Source: Selenomonas ruminantium subsp. ruminantium ATCC 12561 (lineage in GTDB: Bacteria > Bacillota > Negativicutes > Selenomonadales > Selenomonadaceae). Taken from it: a stretch of DNA of 64,000 nucleotides. The position numbers were made by a program, and so were the translations under genes. The notes beneath the pieces are model-generated. The model was not told the origin of the DNA and searched no databases. It saw only the letters and a list, made by a program, of their open reading frames with translations. This document shows, piece after piece, positions 26,283 to 33,951 of this stretch (position 1 is its first letter; each line of letters opens with the position of its first letter). The stretch is taken from assembly GCF_000424065.1 (NCBI RefSeq), contig NZ_AUJE01000007.1, positions 1-64,000 on the forward strand, given 5' to 3'.

Positions 26283-27206
26283 ATGGAAGTATACAACAAA
26301 CTGATTGATTTGACAAAAAAATATCCCCGCCTGACGGTAGCGCTCGGCATGTTTGATGGCGTGCATATCGGTCATCAGAGCATTATCCGCCGGGCTGTGG
26401 AACTGGCCAAAAAGATTGACGGCAAGTCCGTGGTCTTTACCTTCAGCAATCATCCCTTATCGGTGTTGGCTCCGCAGGCCATGCCGCTGCAGATTGGCAA
26501 CAACATCCTGCGGGAAAAGCGGCTGGAGGAACTCGGCGTGGATATTTTGATTGCCATGCCTTTTACCAAAGAATTTGCCAGCCGCCGTCCTGAGGAATTT
26601 TTGGAAATCCTGCGCATGAATCTGGCGCCTTACTATGTGGTGACCGGCCCTAATTATACCTTTGGCTGCAAGGGCAAGGGAACGCAGCGCATGCTCCTGC
26701 GGGAAGGCAATGCGTATGGTTTTACGGCAGAAATCTGCCCGGCTGTCCTGCGTGACGGCCGGCCGGTAAGCTCTACCCGTGTCCGCAGTTTGCTCGCGGC
26801 GGGGGATTTGCATACGGCCAGCGACTTTCTGGGCTGTCCCTTTACCGTGATGGAACGGGTGATTCATGGGGACGAGCGCGGCAGGCTCCTGGGCTTTCCT
26901 ACGGCTAACTTAGCCATCAGCGAGCAGCGGGTAATGCTGCCTAATGGCGTCTATGCGGTCGGGGTGAAGTTTCAGGGCCATAGTTATAATGGTGTAGCCA
27001 ATATCGGCAATAATCCCACCTTCAAGGGTTGTAACCGCCGGATTGAAGTCAATATCGCAGAGTTCAAGGGTGACCTCTACGATAAACTCATTGCCGTAGA
27101 ATTTATCGAAAAACTGCGGGATGAAGTGAAGTTTGACGGTGTTGAACAGCTCGTGAAGCAGATAAAAAAGGATAAGGAAAAAGCCAAACAGTTTTGGCGC
27201 TACTAA
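26283..27206 (+). CDS. ribF: Bifunctional riboflavin kinase / FAD synthetase
   Basis: RibF turns riboflavin into FMN and then FAD. The 307-residue protein has an N-terminal nucleotidyltransferase domain with GMFDGVHIGHQSII (residues 22-35) and the VSSTRVRSLL motif, then the riboflavin kinase domain with LLGFPTANL and NIGNNPTF. It follows truB as in most Firmicutes and ends the operon at a strong terminator. Its product-pathway partners ribD-ribH lie 13 kb downstream. Confidence 0.96.
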   Translation: MEVYNKLIDLTKKYPRLTVALGMFDGVHIGHQSIIRRAVELAKKIDGKSVVFTFSNHPLSVLAPQAMPLQIGNNILREKRLEELGVDILIAMPFTKEFASRRPEEFLEILRMNLAPYYVVTGPNYTFGCKGKGTQRMLLREGNAYGFTAEICPAVLRDGRPVSSTRVRSLLAAGDLHTASDFLGCPFTVMERVIHGDERGRLLGFPTANLAISEQRVMLPNGVYAVGVKFQGHSYNGVANIGNNPTFKGCNRRIEVNIAEFKGDLYDKLIAVEFIEKLRDEVKFDGVEQLVKQIKKDKEKAKQFWRY

Positions 27207-27210
27207 ATTT

Positions 27211-27242
27211 ATGACCTGTCAAATTTTTGACGGGTCATTTTT
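27211..27242 (+). terminator. Terminator of ribF built from two TGACNNGTCA palindromes
   Basis: ATGACCTGTCAAA pairs with TTTGACGGGTCAT (one G-U), followed by a T tract. Both arms contain an exact palindrome core (27212-27221 and 27228-27237). Confidence 0.85.
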
Positions 27243-27334
27243 CATAGAAAAAAGGAATATTTTATGGAATAGGCGAATAAATGAAAGTGGGATACTTAAG
27301 TTCGATTTCTAAGATGGATAGGGGGATACTGCTC

Positions 27335-29185
27335 ATGGCTGAGGAAAGACGAACATTTGCCGAACTGGATGACAGTACAAAGATTTTTTTAGAGCATATT
27401 TATGGTGCGCAGAAAGGTATGAACCGCCTGACTGCCAATACCATTCAGTATATACGGGAATTAAATAACCGTGAGGAAAGTTTCTTAGGGGCCAGGGCCA
27501 GTGTAAATATGTCAGGGGCCGTGCTGCAGACCCTGTATAAAATAAAGGGCAAAATTCTTCCCTTGAAATTTAATATGGCAGTCAATAAAATGATGGCTGC
27601 CGAGGAGGCTTTCCGGCTTAATTACTGTCCCCTGAAGAATCGTACGGTAGCTGTAGTCTTTACTGAGCGAAGGGAATTGCCATCGATTGTATTTCGCAAT
27701 CTGGAAGATGTGCCGGAGGATGAATTGGATGGAACGCTGCGGAAGATTATGGAAACAGAAATGCGTCAGGAATTTGACCTGAAGCATGACCTGCTGATTC
27801 GTTTTGTGATACTCCGTACGGGGACGGATGAGTATGCCGTTATTGTAACTGCCGTACAGGCCGTATTGAATGACTTGAATATCCACAATCTTTTCCGCTT
27901 GGCGCAAGGGGAGAATGTACAGCCGGCTGCTCATAAAGACAATGGTTTTGTTCTGACGGAAAAGATGGCTGAACCGGTGATGAATTACTGGTCAAAAGTT
28001 TTGAACAATCTTCCGCCGCTGCCTAAAGTTCCCTATATGCGGAAAGGTGGGGAAAAAACGGATTCCCGTCAAAAGAGTTATGTCGTCAGGATTCCCTTGG
28101 ACATTCAGTCCGATTTGCGTAAGCAGGCTAAGGATAATAAGATGATGTTGATGTCCATTTTGCATTCGGCATGGAGTTTTTTGCTGCAGCAGGAAAATGA
28201 GTGTCAGGATGTGGCGTATTGCCTGTTGGTGCCGCGTAACCAGGGAGATGGTGCTGAACCTAGTCTGGTGCCGATGCGTATGCAGATGGAAGGCAGTTCT
28301 ACGGTTCAGGGGATTATCACGAAGGCATTTCAGCAATTTGTCATCTCCAAGTCTTATGCGGCTTTGGCCCGCAGGGATATTGCCGCTTTGGTTGGCAGCT
28401 GGGAAGATAACTTCGATCATTTCTTGAACTTTGTTGATTTTTTCCAGTCCGGGAAAAAATATGTAGAAGTCAGAGGGCAACTAGAAGGCAGCATAGTACT
28501 GCAAAATACAATGGATGTGCGCAATGTCCGTCTGGCTTTGCGCTTTAGCACGGATGAGGGACAGGTTTGGCTGAAGATTGTTTATAATGATAAACTCTTC
28601 ACGGATAGTAATATCCGTATGCTGGCAAATCATTACCTGTTGGTATTGCAGCAGCTGCTGACCGATTGGAATCTGCCTTATGTGGAATTCCTGCCCCGTT
28701 TACAAAATCGTTGGGAAAAAGAGATTCATCAGATTCCGCCGGAGGATTCCCGCAAGGTATTGCAGCATTATATTTCCCGGCTGTCCCTCTTGCAGGAATG
28801 TGACAGAGGTCTTATTCAACTCTTCATGCGGGATGCAAAGCTGAGTACGCGTTTTGAAGGTGATCGTATTGCAGAAAAAGAAATTGAGGAAAATGCAGTC
28901 TTTTTGGTTAAAGGTAAGGTGGCACGCTGTTTGGAAACTGGTGATGGATGGTATAATGCGTTGGATATCCGGGTTGAAACCAGTTGGATCAATGAACTTG
29001 CCCTGCTGCCAGACCGAAAGTGCCACTTGTCGGCGGAAGTGCTTACCGAACAGGTTGTGCTGCTGACGGTTCCGCTGTCTGCGTTGCAGCGTTTAATCGA
29101 AAGCTCACCGCGGCTGGCGCAGAATATCATTCAGCATACGGTAAGGCAGCTGGAAAGCTATCAGAAACTTTGGATGCAGTCATAA
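27335..29185 (+). CDS. Degenerate condensation-domain protein with C-terminal cyclic-nucleotide-binding-like domain
   Basis: A 616-residue protein of unknown role. Residues about 40-480 read as a non-ribosomal-peptide-synthetase-type condensation fold, but the catalytic HHxxxDG position reads VQAVLND (near residue 173), so the second His is Gln and the Asp is Asn; acyl transfer as in peptide synthetases is unlikely. Residues about 488-605 resemble a CRP-type cyclic-nucleotide-binding domain (FLVKGKVARCLETGDG, SWINELALLPD, then a long C-terminal helix) without a DNA-binding domain. I place the start at the ATG at 27335, nine bases after AGGGGG; an in-frame ATG at 27281 is the alternative. No carrier-protein or adenylation domain is nearby. 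It probably forms a unit with the next two genes. Confidence 0.75.
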   Translation: MAEERRTFAELDDSTKIFLEHIYGAQKGMNRLTANTIQYIRELNNREESFLGARASVNMSGAVLQTLYKIKGKILPLKFNMAVNKMMAAEEAFRLNYCPLKNRTVAVVFTERRELPSIVFRNLEDVPEDELDGTLRKIMETEMRQEFDLKHDLLIRFVILRTGTDEYAVIVTAVQAVLNDLNIHNLFRLAQGENVQPAAHKDNGFVLTEKMAEPVMNYWSKVLNNLPPLPKVPYMRKGGEKTDSRQKSYVVRIPLDIQSDLRKQAKDNKMMLMSILHSAWSFLLQQENECQDVAYCLLVPRNQGDGAEPSLVPMRMQMEGSSTVQGIITKAFQQFVISKSYAALARRDIAALVGSWEDNFDHFLNFVDFFQSGKKYVEVRGQLEGSIVLQNTMDVRNVRLALRFSTDEGQVWLKIVYNDKLFTDSNIRMLANHYLLVLQQLLTDWNLPYVEFLPRLQNRWEKEIHQIPPEDSRKVLQHYISRLSLLQECDRGLIQLFMRDAKLSTRFEGDRIAEKEIEENAVFLVKGKVARCLETGDGWYNALDIRVETSWINELALLPDRKCHLSAEVLTEQVVLLTVPLSALQRLIESSPRLAQNIIQHTVRQLESYQKLWMQS

Positions 29186-29261
29186 ATAAAAAAATTGCAG
29201 GAAAATGCGAAAAAAAAGCGAATAAATATTTTATGATGATAAATGAAAGGGGTTACCTGTT

Positions 29262-29561
29262 ATGGAGATTAAAAAAGAACAAAATGGTTCGGTGTTGAAG
29301 CTTGCGTTGGTTGGCCGTCTGGATGCGGTTACGGCTCCCGAACTGGATAAAGTTGTGCAGAATGAACTGACCGGTGTTACGGATTTGACTTTTGATTTCA
29401 GTGAACTGGTCTATGTGGCATCTGCCGGCCTGCGTGTGCTGCTGCTGGCCCAGAAACGGATGAAGAAACAAGGTTCGATGAAGCTTACCCATGTCAACAG
29501 CGATGTAAAAGATGTATTGGAAATGACAGGCTTTATTGATTTCCTCACCATTGAAGAATAA
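29262..29561 (+). CDS. STAS-domain anti-sigma factor antagonist-like protein
   Basis: A 99-residue single STAS domain of the SpoIIAA/RsbV type. The core LVGRLDAVTAPELDKV is followed by LTFDFSELVYVASAGLRVLL, where the Ser of ASAGL sits at the site phosphorylated in partner-switching antagonists. AAAGGGG precedes the ATG. It is 76 bp after the condensation-domain gene and 19 bp before the HATPase-like gene. A classical pairing would be with a serine-kinase anti-sigma factor; the likely partner here is the next gene. Confidence 0.9.
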   Translation: MEIKKEQNGSVLKLALVGRLDAVTAPELDKVVQNELTGVTDLTFDFSELVYVASAGLRVLLLAQKRMKKQGSMKLTHVNSDVKDVLEMTGFIDFLTIEE

Positions 29562-29580
29562 CAGGGATTGGGGGGCTTAC

Positions 29581-30201
29581 ATGAGAACCGCAAAAATCAA
29601 GGTAAACAGTCTCGGCTATGGCATGGAGAAGGCTTTGGACGAGGTGGAATCCTTCAGCTGCGGAATGGGCTTTGGCGAGCGCAGTGCCCGTCGTGCCCGT
29701 CTGTTGGCCGAAGAAACCATGAGCATGGTACGGGCTATTGTGGAGGATTTCTCCGCAGATTTTTGGATGGAAGGCTCGCCGGATGGCAACTGCGAATTGC
29801 ACCTTTTGGCTGATGCCATGATGAATTATGAAAAAAAGCAGGAGCTTATTGATACTTCTTCCCAAAAGAGAAATGAAGCTTCTGTAGGTATCATGGGCAA
29901 GATAAAGGATTTCATTGAAGACAGCCTTTATAACATGAAAGATGGCGCAATGGTATCGACCGGTGATATGCATTGCATGAGCATGGGCGGTGTCGGGATG
30001 GCAGCGGATGCTTATATGTGGTCATTGCAGCAATATCGGTATGATGTGGAAAAGAAAGCCGATGAAGATACCGAAATGGAAGAGGCCTTAGATGAATTGG
30101 AAAAATCCATCGTGGCGAACATTGCCGATGATATACAGGTCTCGGTAGAGGGAAATCACATTGAAATGATTATCCGCAAGAAATTTAACACAACTGAATA
30201 A
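29581..30201 (+). CDS. HATPase-like protein, possible partner of the STAS protein
   Basis: A 206-residue protein. LLAEETMSMVRAIVEDF (about residues 41-57) resembles the N-box of the GHKL ATPase fold found in anti-sigma kinases such as SpoIIAB and RsbW. A later Gly/Met-rich segment (GDMHCMSMGGVGMAADAYMW) could be the nucleotide-lid region but does not match a standard G-box, and the C-terminal part ends in VEGNHIEMIIRKKF, a typical last strand of this fold. A middle Lys/Glu-rich insertion (about 80-120) is atypical. The ATG at 29581 follows GGGGGG. I infer a role as kinase or ligand of the STAS protein. Confidence 0.65.
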   Translation: MRTAKIKVNSLGYGMEKALDEVESFSCGMGFGERSARRARLLAEETMSMVRAIVEDFSADFWMEGSPDGNCELHLLADAMMNYEKKQELIDTSSQKRNEASVGIMGKIKDFIEDSLYNMKDGAMVSTGDMHCMSMGGVGMAADAYMWSLQQYRYDVEKKADEDTEMEEALDELEKSIVANIADDIQVSVEGNHIEMIIRKKFNTTE

Positions 30202-30234
30202 TCGAATTAAAAAATGAATCATATTCAGTTTTAT
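30193..30234 (+). terminator. Terminator after the HATPase-like gene
   Basis: ACTGAATA (30193-30200) pairs with TATTCAGT (30222-30229), followed by TTTATT; A+T-rich and long-looped, so moderate. Confidence 0.55.
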
Positions 30235-30236
30235 TC

Positions 30237-30265
30237 TTGACATTTTGGGAAAAATAGGATAAAAT
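30237..30265 (+). promoter_or_regulatory. Promoter of the SAM riboswitch-metK unit
   Basis: Consensus TTGACA (30237-30242), a 17-bp spacer and TAAAAT (30260-30265). Confidence 0.85.
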
Positions 30266-30290
30266 CGATTTATCGATAAAGCTGAATATG

Positions 30291-30428
30291 AACTCATCCA
30301 GAGCAGTGGAGGGATAGGCCCAATGAAGCTGCGGCAACCATCGCAATTGCGAAACGGTGCCAATTCCTTTAGGCGAAGCCTATAAGATGAGAGTGAAGAT
30401 AAAAGGCTCTCATTTATGAGAGTCTTTT
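30291..30428 (+). ncRNA. SAM-I (S-box) riboswitch with terminator
   Basis: The aptamer shows the S-box pattern: P1 CTCATC/GATGAG (30293-30298 with 30386-30391), GAGCAGTGGAGGGA, GGCCCAATGAAGC and CGGCAACC. Downstream, CTCTCAT (30407-30413) pairs with ATGAGAG (30416-30422) and is followed by TCTTTT, a terminator. The same CTCTCAT can pair with ATGAGAG at 30387-30393 in the 3' side of P1, giving the antiterminator. Binding of SAM should therefore stop transcription of metK. Confidence 0.95.
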
Positions 30429-30487
30429 CCTTTTGCCCAATGGAAGACGAGACATTTCAGCAGCTTAATGCATAAGGAGGCAAAATT

Positions 30488-31678
30488 ATGAGCAAGAAAC
30501 GTATGCTGTTTACGTCGGAATCGGTTACGGAAGGTCATCCGGATAAAATGGCTGACCAGATTTCCGACAGCATCTTAGATGCCATCATCGCCCAGGACCC
30601 GCAGGGCCGTGTGGCTTGTGAAACGTTGGTAACGACCGGTCAGGTACATGTGGTTGGTGAAATCTCCACGACCTGCTATGTGGATATTCCGAAAATCATT
30701 CGCAGCACGGTAGAAGAAATCGGCTACACCGATGCCGCTTACGGTTTTGACTGTAAGACCTGCGGTATTTTGGTATCATTGGATGAACAGTCCCCGGATA
30801 TCGCTCAGGGGGTAAATCAGGCACTTGAAGCCCGCGAAGGCAAGCTTGATGAAGCAGATGCAGTGGGTGCTGGTGACCAGGGCATGATGTTTGGTTATGC
30901 CACCAACGAGACGCCGGAATTCATGCCGCTGCCGATTGCGCTGGCGCAGAGACTGGCACGCCGTCTGACGGAAGTCCGCAAGAATGGCACGCTCGGATAC
31001 CTTCGTCCGGACGGCAAGACGCAGGTTACCATTGTCTATGAGGATGGCAAACCGGTGGCTGTGGATACCATTGTTATCTCTACCCAGCATGATGAAGATG
31101 TAACGCTGGAACAGATTCGCAAGGACCTCATTGAGCATGTGATCAAGCCGGTTGTACCTGCTGACCTGCTCAAGGAAGAAACCCGTATCTTCGTCAATCC
31201 GACGGGCAAGTTCGTCATCGGCGGCCCGCAGGGTGACTCCGGTCTTACGGGCCGTAAAATCATCGTTGACACCTATGGCGGCTGGGCTCGTCATGGCGGC
31301 GGTGCTTTCTCCGGCAAAGACCCCACGAAGGTTGACCGTAGTGCCGCTTATGCTGCCCGCTATGTGGCCAAGAATATCGTAGCGGCAGGTTTGGCCGACA
31401 AGTGCGAAATCCAGCTGGCGTATGCTATCGGTGTAGCGTACCCGGTTTCCGTCATGGTGGATACGTTTGGCACCAACAAAGTGGCCGAAGAAAAAATCGA
31501 AGAACTGGTTGAAAAGCATTTCGACCTGCGCCCGGCTGGCATCATCAAGATGCTTGACTTGCGCCGTCCGATTTATAAGCAGACGGCTGCTTATGGCCAT
31601 TTTGGCCGTACCGATGTGGACCTGCCCTGGGAACACACGGACAAGGCAGATGTGCTCAAAAAAGAAGCCGGTCTGTAA
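30488..31678 (+). CDS. metK: S-adenosylmethionine synthase
   Basis: MetK makes S-adenosylmethionine from methionine and ATP. The 396-residue protein has [20 protein letters not shown] at the N-terminus, the [19 protein letters not shown]-binding motif, and [18 protein letters not shown] near residue 275. Length is normal. TAAGGAGG precedes the ATG. It is the only gene between its SAM-I riboswitch and a strong terminator, so it is feedback-controlled by its own product. Confidence 0.98.
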   Translation: MSKKRMLFTSESVTEGHPDKMADQISDSILDAIIAQDPQGRVACETLVTTGQVHVVGEISTTCYVDIPKIIRSTVEEIGYTDAAYGFDCKTCGILVSLDEQSPDIAQGVNQALEAREGKLDEADAVGAGDQGMMFGYATNETPEFMPLPIALAQRLARRLTEVRKNGTLGYLRPDGKTQVTIVYEDGKPVAVDTIVISTQHDEDVTLEQIRKDLIEHVIKPVVPADLLKEETRIFVNPTGKFVIGGPQGDSGLTGRKIIVDTYGGWARHGGGAFSGKDPTKVDRSAAYAARYVAKNIVAAGLADKCEIQLAYAIGVAYPVSVMVDTFGTNKVAEEKIEELVEKHFDLRPAGIIKMLDLRRPIYKQTAAYGHFGRTDVDLPWEHTDKADVLKKEAGL

Positions 31679-31693
31679 TTTTATAACCTTTGC

Positions 31694-31729
31694 AAGTAAG
31701 CCTTTCCTGCGGGAGGGGCTTACTTTTTT
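31694..31729 (+). terminator. Terminator of metK
   Basis: AAGTAAGCC pairs with GGCTTACTT, followed by a T tract. Confidence 0.88.
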
Positions 31730-31778
31730 CGTCCGTAAAGGAAGGATTAAGGCAAAAAATGTCTAATCATAATACATT

Positions 31779-31795
31779 GAGATAAGTTTTATCTC
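31779..31795. promoter_or_regulatory. Small inverted repeat before the 123-residue unknown
   Basis: GAGATAA and TTATCTC are separated by GTT, about 25 bp before the start codon. It may be an operator or a leader hairpin; no clear promoter boxes flank it. Confidence 0.35.
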
Positions 31796-31820
31796 CTAAT
31801 TGTGAGAGGAGTTGATTGCT

Positions 31821-32192
31821 ATGCTGGTTTGGATTGAGCGTTTGGGCCGTGTGGGGACAGATGAGTTGTTTGGCTTTGGTTTGTCGCCGGATGCTGTAAC
31901 TGGGGAAATTTTGCTCGACCCGTTGGGGAATACCAGAATACGCAAAAAAAATAAGGCGATGTCGGAGAGTCAGACATTGGTAGTGGAAAGCAGGCTGGAC
32001 GAGTGGATTCGCAGCCTGGGCTACTGCCAGCTGTCCTGCATATCTGCTCCCCAATATCTGACCGGGGAAGAAGATGAAGGTATACATAGATGGCGGCCGC
32101 GTGAACTGGATTTGCGTCCGTTGAACCTGCCGGTGCATGGGGAGGGAATTTTGCCTGAAGTCGATTGGGACGCTGCGCTGGAGTGGGGATAA
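31821..32192 (+). CDS. Small protein of unknown function
   Basis: I do not recognise this 123-residue protein. It has no signal peptide or membrane segment. The first part contains FGLSPDAVTGEILLDPLGN and a basic IRKKNK patch; the end is acidic and aromatic (EVDWDAALEWG). The ATG at 31821 is nine bases from AGAGGAG, which together with codon use like its neighbours supports a real gene. It stands alone between the metK terminator and the hisF promoter, so context gives no functional clue. Confidence 0.65.
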   Translation: MLVWIERLGRVGTDELFGFGLSPDAVTGEILLDPLGNTRIRKKNKAMSESQTLVVESRLDEWIRSLGYCQLSCISAPQYLTGEEDEGIHRWRPRELDLRPLNLPVHGEGILPEVDWDAALEWG

Positions 32193-32202
32193 ACACAAAA
32201 AC

Positions 32203-32231
32203 TTGTAAACTTTAATTAATTATTGTAAAAT
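32203..32231 (+). promoter_or_regulatory. Promoter of hisF-hisIE
   Basis: TTGTAA (32203-32208), a 17-bp spacer and TAAAAT (32226-32231). Confidence 0.55.
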
Positions 32232-32271
32232 AGGTAGTGTTGAGTGTAAATATTGTATGAGGATATGTTAT

Positions 32272-33042
32272 ATGAGTACATCTACCTATACGAAGCGCAT
32301 TATTCCCTGTCTGGACGTCAAAGATGGCAGGGTGGTGAAAGGCACGAATTTTGTGGGGCTGCGGGATGCCGGTGACCCGGTGGAACTGGCTGCTCGTTAC
32401 GACAAGGAGCGGGCCGATGAGCTGGTGTTTTTGGATATCACCGCATCGAGCGACAAGCGCGATACCATCGTGCAGGTGGCACGCGATTGTGCCAGCCAGG
32501 TTTTTATTCCCTTTACGGTGGGCGGCGGTATCCGTACCGTGGAGGATATGAGCCGGATGCTGAAGGCAGGAGCCGACAAGGTTTCGGTCAATACGGCTGC
32601 GATAAAAAATCCGGAACTTATCCGTGAGGGTGCGGAGAAATTTGGCCGGCAGTGCATTGTGCTGGCGGTGGATGCCCGCCGTAGCGGCGAGGACAAATGG
32701 GAAGTCTATGTCAATGGCGGCCGAACCCCGACAGGGCTTAATTGCCTGGAATGGATAACCAAGGCTGTTTCCTTGGGCGCCGGCGAGATTTTGCTCACCA
32801 GTATGGATGCTGACGGCACCAAAGACGGCTATGATATCGCCCTGACAAGGGCGGTTTCGGAGGCGGTAAATGTCCCGGTTATCGCTTCCGGCGGCGCGGG
32901 AAAACTCGAACATTTTTATGATGTGCTGACCGAGGGCAAGGCGGATGCCGTGTTGGCGGCGTCTGTATTCCATTACGGTGAGTTTACCGTGCGGCAGGTT
33001 AAGGAATATCTAAAATCACGGGGCGTGGAGGTAAGATTCTGA
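32272..33042 (+). CDS. hisF: Imidazole glycerol phosphate synthase cyclase subunit
   Basis: HisF closes the imidazole ring in histidine synthesis using ammonia from HisH. The 256-residue TIM barrel shows [20 protein letters not shown], the catalytic Asp11-type residue in [24 protein letters not shown] and [15 protein letters not shown] (second catalytic Asp). I use the ATG at 32272 with GAGGA before it; the earlier ATG at 32257 lies inside that ribosome site region. Only hisF and hisIE are present; the other his genes must be elsewhere. Confidence 0.96.
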   Translation: MSTSTYTKRIIPCLDVKDGRVVKGTNFVGLRDAGDPVELAARYDKERADELVFLDITASSDKRDTIVQVARDCASQVFIPFTVGGGIRTVEDMSRMLKAGADKVSVNTAAIKNPELIREGAEKFGRQCIVLAVDARRSGEDKWEVYVNGGRTPTGLNCLEWITKAVSLGAGEILLTSMDADGTKDGYDIALTRAVSEAVNVPVIASGGAGKLEHFYDVLTEGKADAVLAASVFHYGEFTVRQVKEYLKSRGVEVRF

Positions 33043-33749
33043 TGAGTGCAGTAGACATTTCGATGATTAAATTTGACGACAAGGGCCTTGTACCGGCTGT
33101 GGTGCAGGAGGAAAACGGACAGGTACTGATGCTGGCCTATATGAATAAGGAGTCTTTGGAAAAGACCATTGAGACGGGCTATACCTGGTACTACAGCCGC
33201 AGCCGTCAGCGCCTTTGGAACAAGGGCGAAGAATCCGGCAACAAGCAGAAGGTCAAGGAGATTTCCTATGACTGCGACGGGGATACCCTGCTCATTAAGG
33301 TACATCAGACCGGTGTAGCCTGCCATACAGGCACATATACCTGCTTCAGCGGCCGCAAGCTGGTGGAGGAGAAGGAAAAAGGTCTGGTGGTTGTCGAGCC
33401 GGAGCAGGAGACTTCGCTGGCCACGGTGCTCAATGACCTCTATAATGTCATTCAAGAACGTCAGCTGAATCCGGTAGAGGGTTCTTATACCAATTATCTC
33501 TTTGAGAAGGGGCAGGATAAAATCCTCAAGAAAGTCGGCGAGGAAGCCGTGGAAACGGTCATTGCCTCCAAGAACAACAAGAGCGAAGAAGTGCTCTACG
33601 AAATGGGCGACCTCTGGTATCACTGCCTGGTGCTTTTGGCTTATCACAAGCTGACGCCGGACCAGCTGCTCGATGAACTCATGAGCCGCCGCAAGGGTGG
33701 GAACTATCATAAGTTCACCGGCAAGACCGGGGTAAGACCGGATATGTAA
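33042..33749 (+). CDS. hisIE: Bifunctional phosphoribosyl-AMP cyclohydrolase / phosphoribosyl-ATP pyrophosphatase
   Basis: A fusion of the second and third histidine-pathway enzymes. The HisI part (about 1-115) has [18 protein letters not shown], the metal-binding CDGDTLLI and the zinc Cys pair in [10 protein letters not shown]; the HisE part (about 130-220) has the helical [19 protein letters not shown] nucleotide-binding block. The 235-residue length fits the fusion. The ATG overlaps the hisF stop, so the pair is cotranslated. Confidence 0.96.
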   Translation: MSAVDISMIKFDDKGLVPAVVQEENGQVLMLAYMNKESLEKTIETGYTWYYSRSRQRLWNKGEESGNKQKVKEISYDCDGDTLLIKVHQTGVACHTGTYTCFSGRKLVEEKEKGLVVVEPEQETSLATVLNDLYNVIQERQLNPVEGSYTNYLFEKGQDKILKKVGEEAVETVIASKNNKSEEVLYEMGDLWYHCLVLLAYHKLTPDQLLDELMSRRKGGNYHKFTGKTGVRPDM

Positions 33750-33780
33750 GAAAAAATTTCGGTAAAATAGTGTATACGAG

Positions 33781-33821
33781 GGACATTTTTCTGCTTTATC
33801 GCAGGGAAATGTCCTTTTTTT
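33781..33821 (+). terminator. Terminator of hisIE
   Basis: GGACATTTTTCTGC pairs with GCAGGGAAATGTCC (G-U pairs in the middle), followed by seven Ts. Confidence 0.88.
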
Positions 33822-33823
33822 CG

Positions 33824-33852
33824 TTGCATTATGGCAACTGGAATGATAAAAT
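33824..33852 (+). promoter_or_regulatory. Promoter of rnjA
   Basis: TTGCAT (33824-33829), a 17-bp spacer and TAAAAT (33847-33852). The 100-base leader that follows holds an ATTGCG/CGCAAT inverted repeat (33880-33895). Confidence 0.6.
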
Positions 33853-33951
33853 AGTAAAGAATGAATTGTTCGGACTTTGATTGCGCAGACGCAATGAAAT
33901 ATAAGAATTATAAATAAGCAAGAAGACAACTGAATTATGGAGGTGTAATTT

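Noticed and set aside
30269-30280. TTTATCGATAAA palindrome at the metK transcription start
   Set aside because: Perfect but short and A+T-rich; it lies between promoter and riboswitch, where chance symmetry is likely, and metK already has a clear control element.
30640-30652. CGACCGGTCAGG in metK, TGACCGGTAA in ispF and TGACGGGTAA in the GH84 signal region
   Set aside because: One mismatch from the palindrome core; single-mismatch sites are expected more often by chance, so they were left out of the count.
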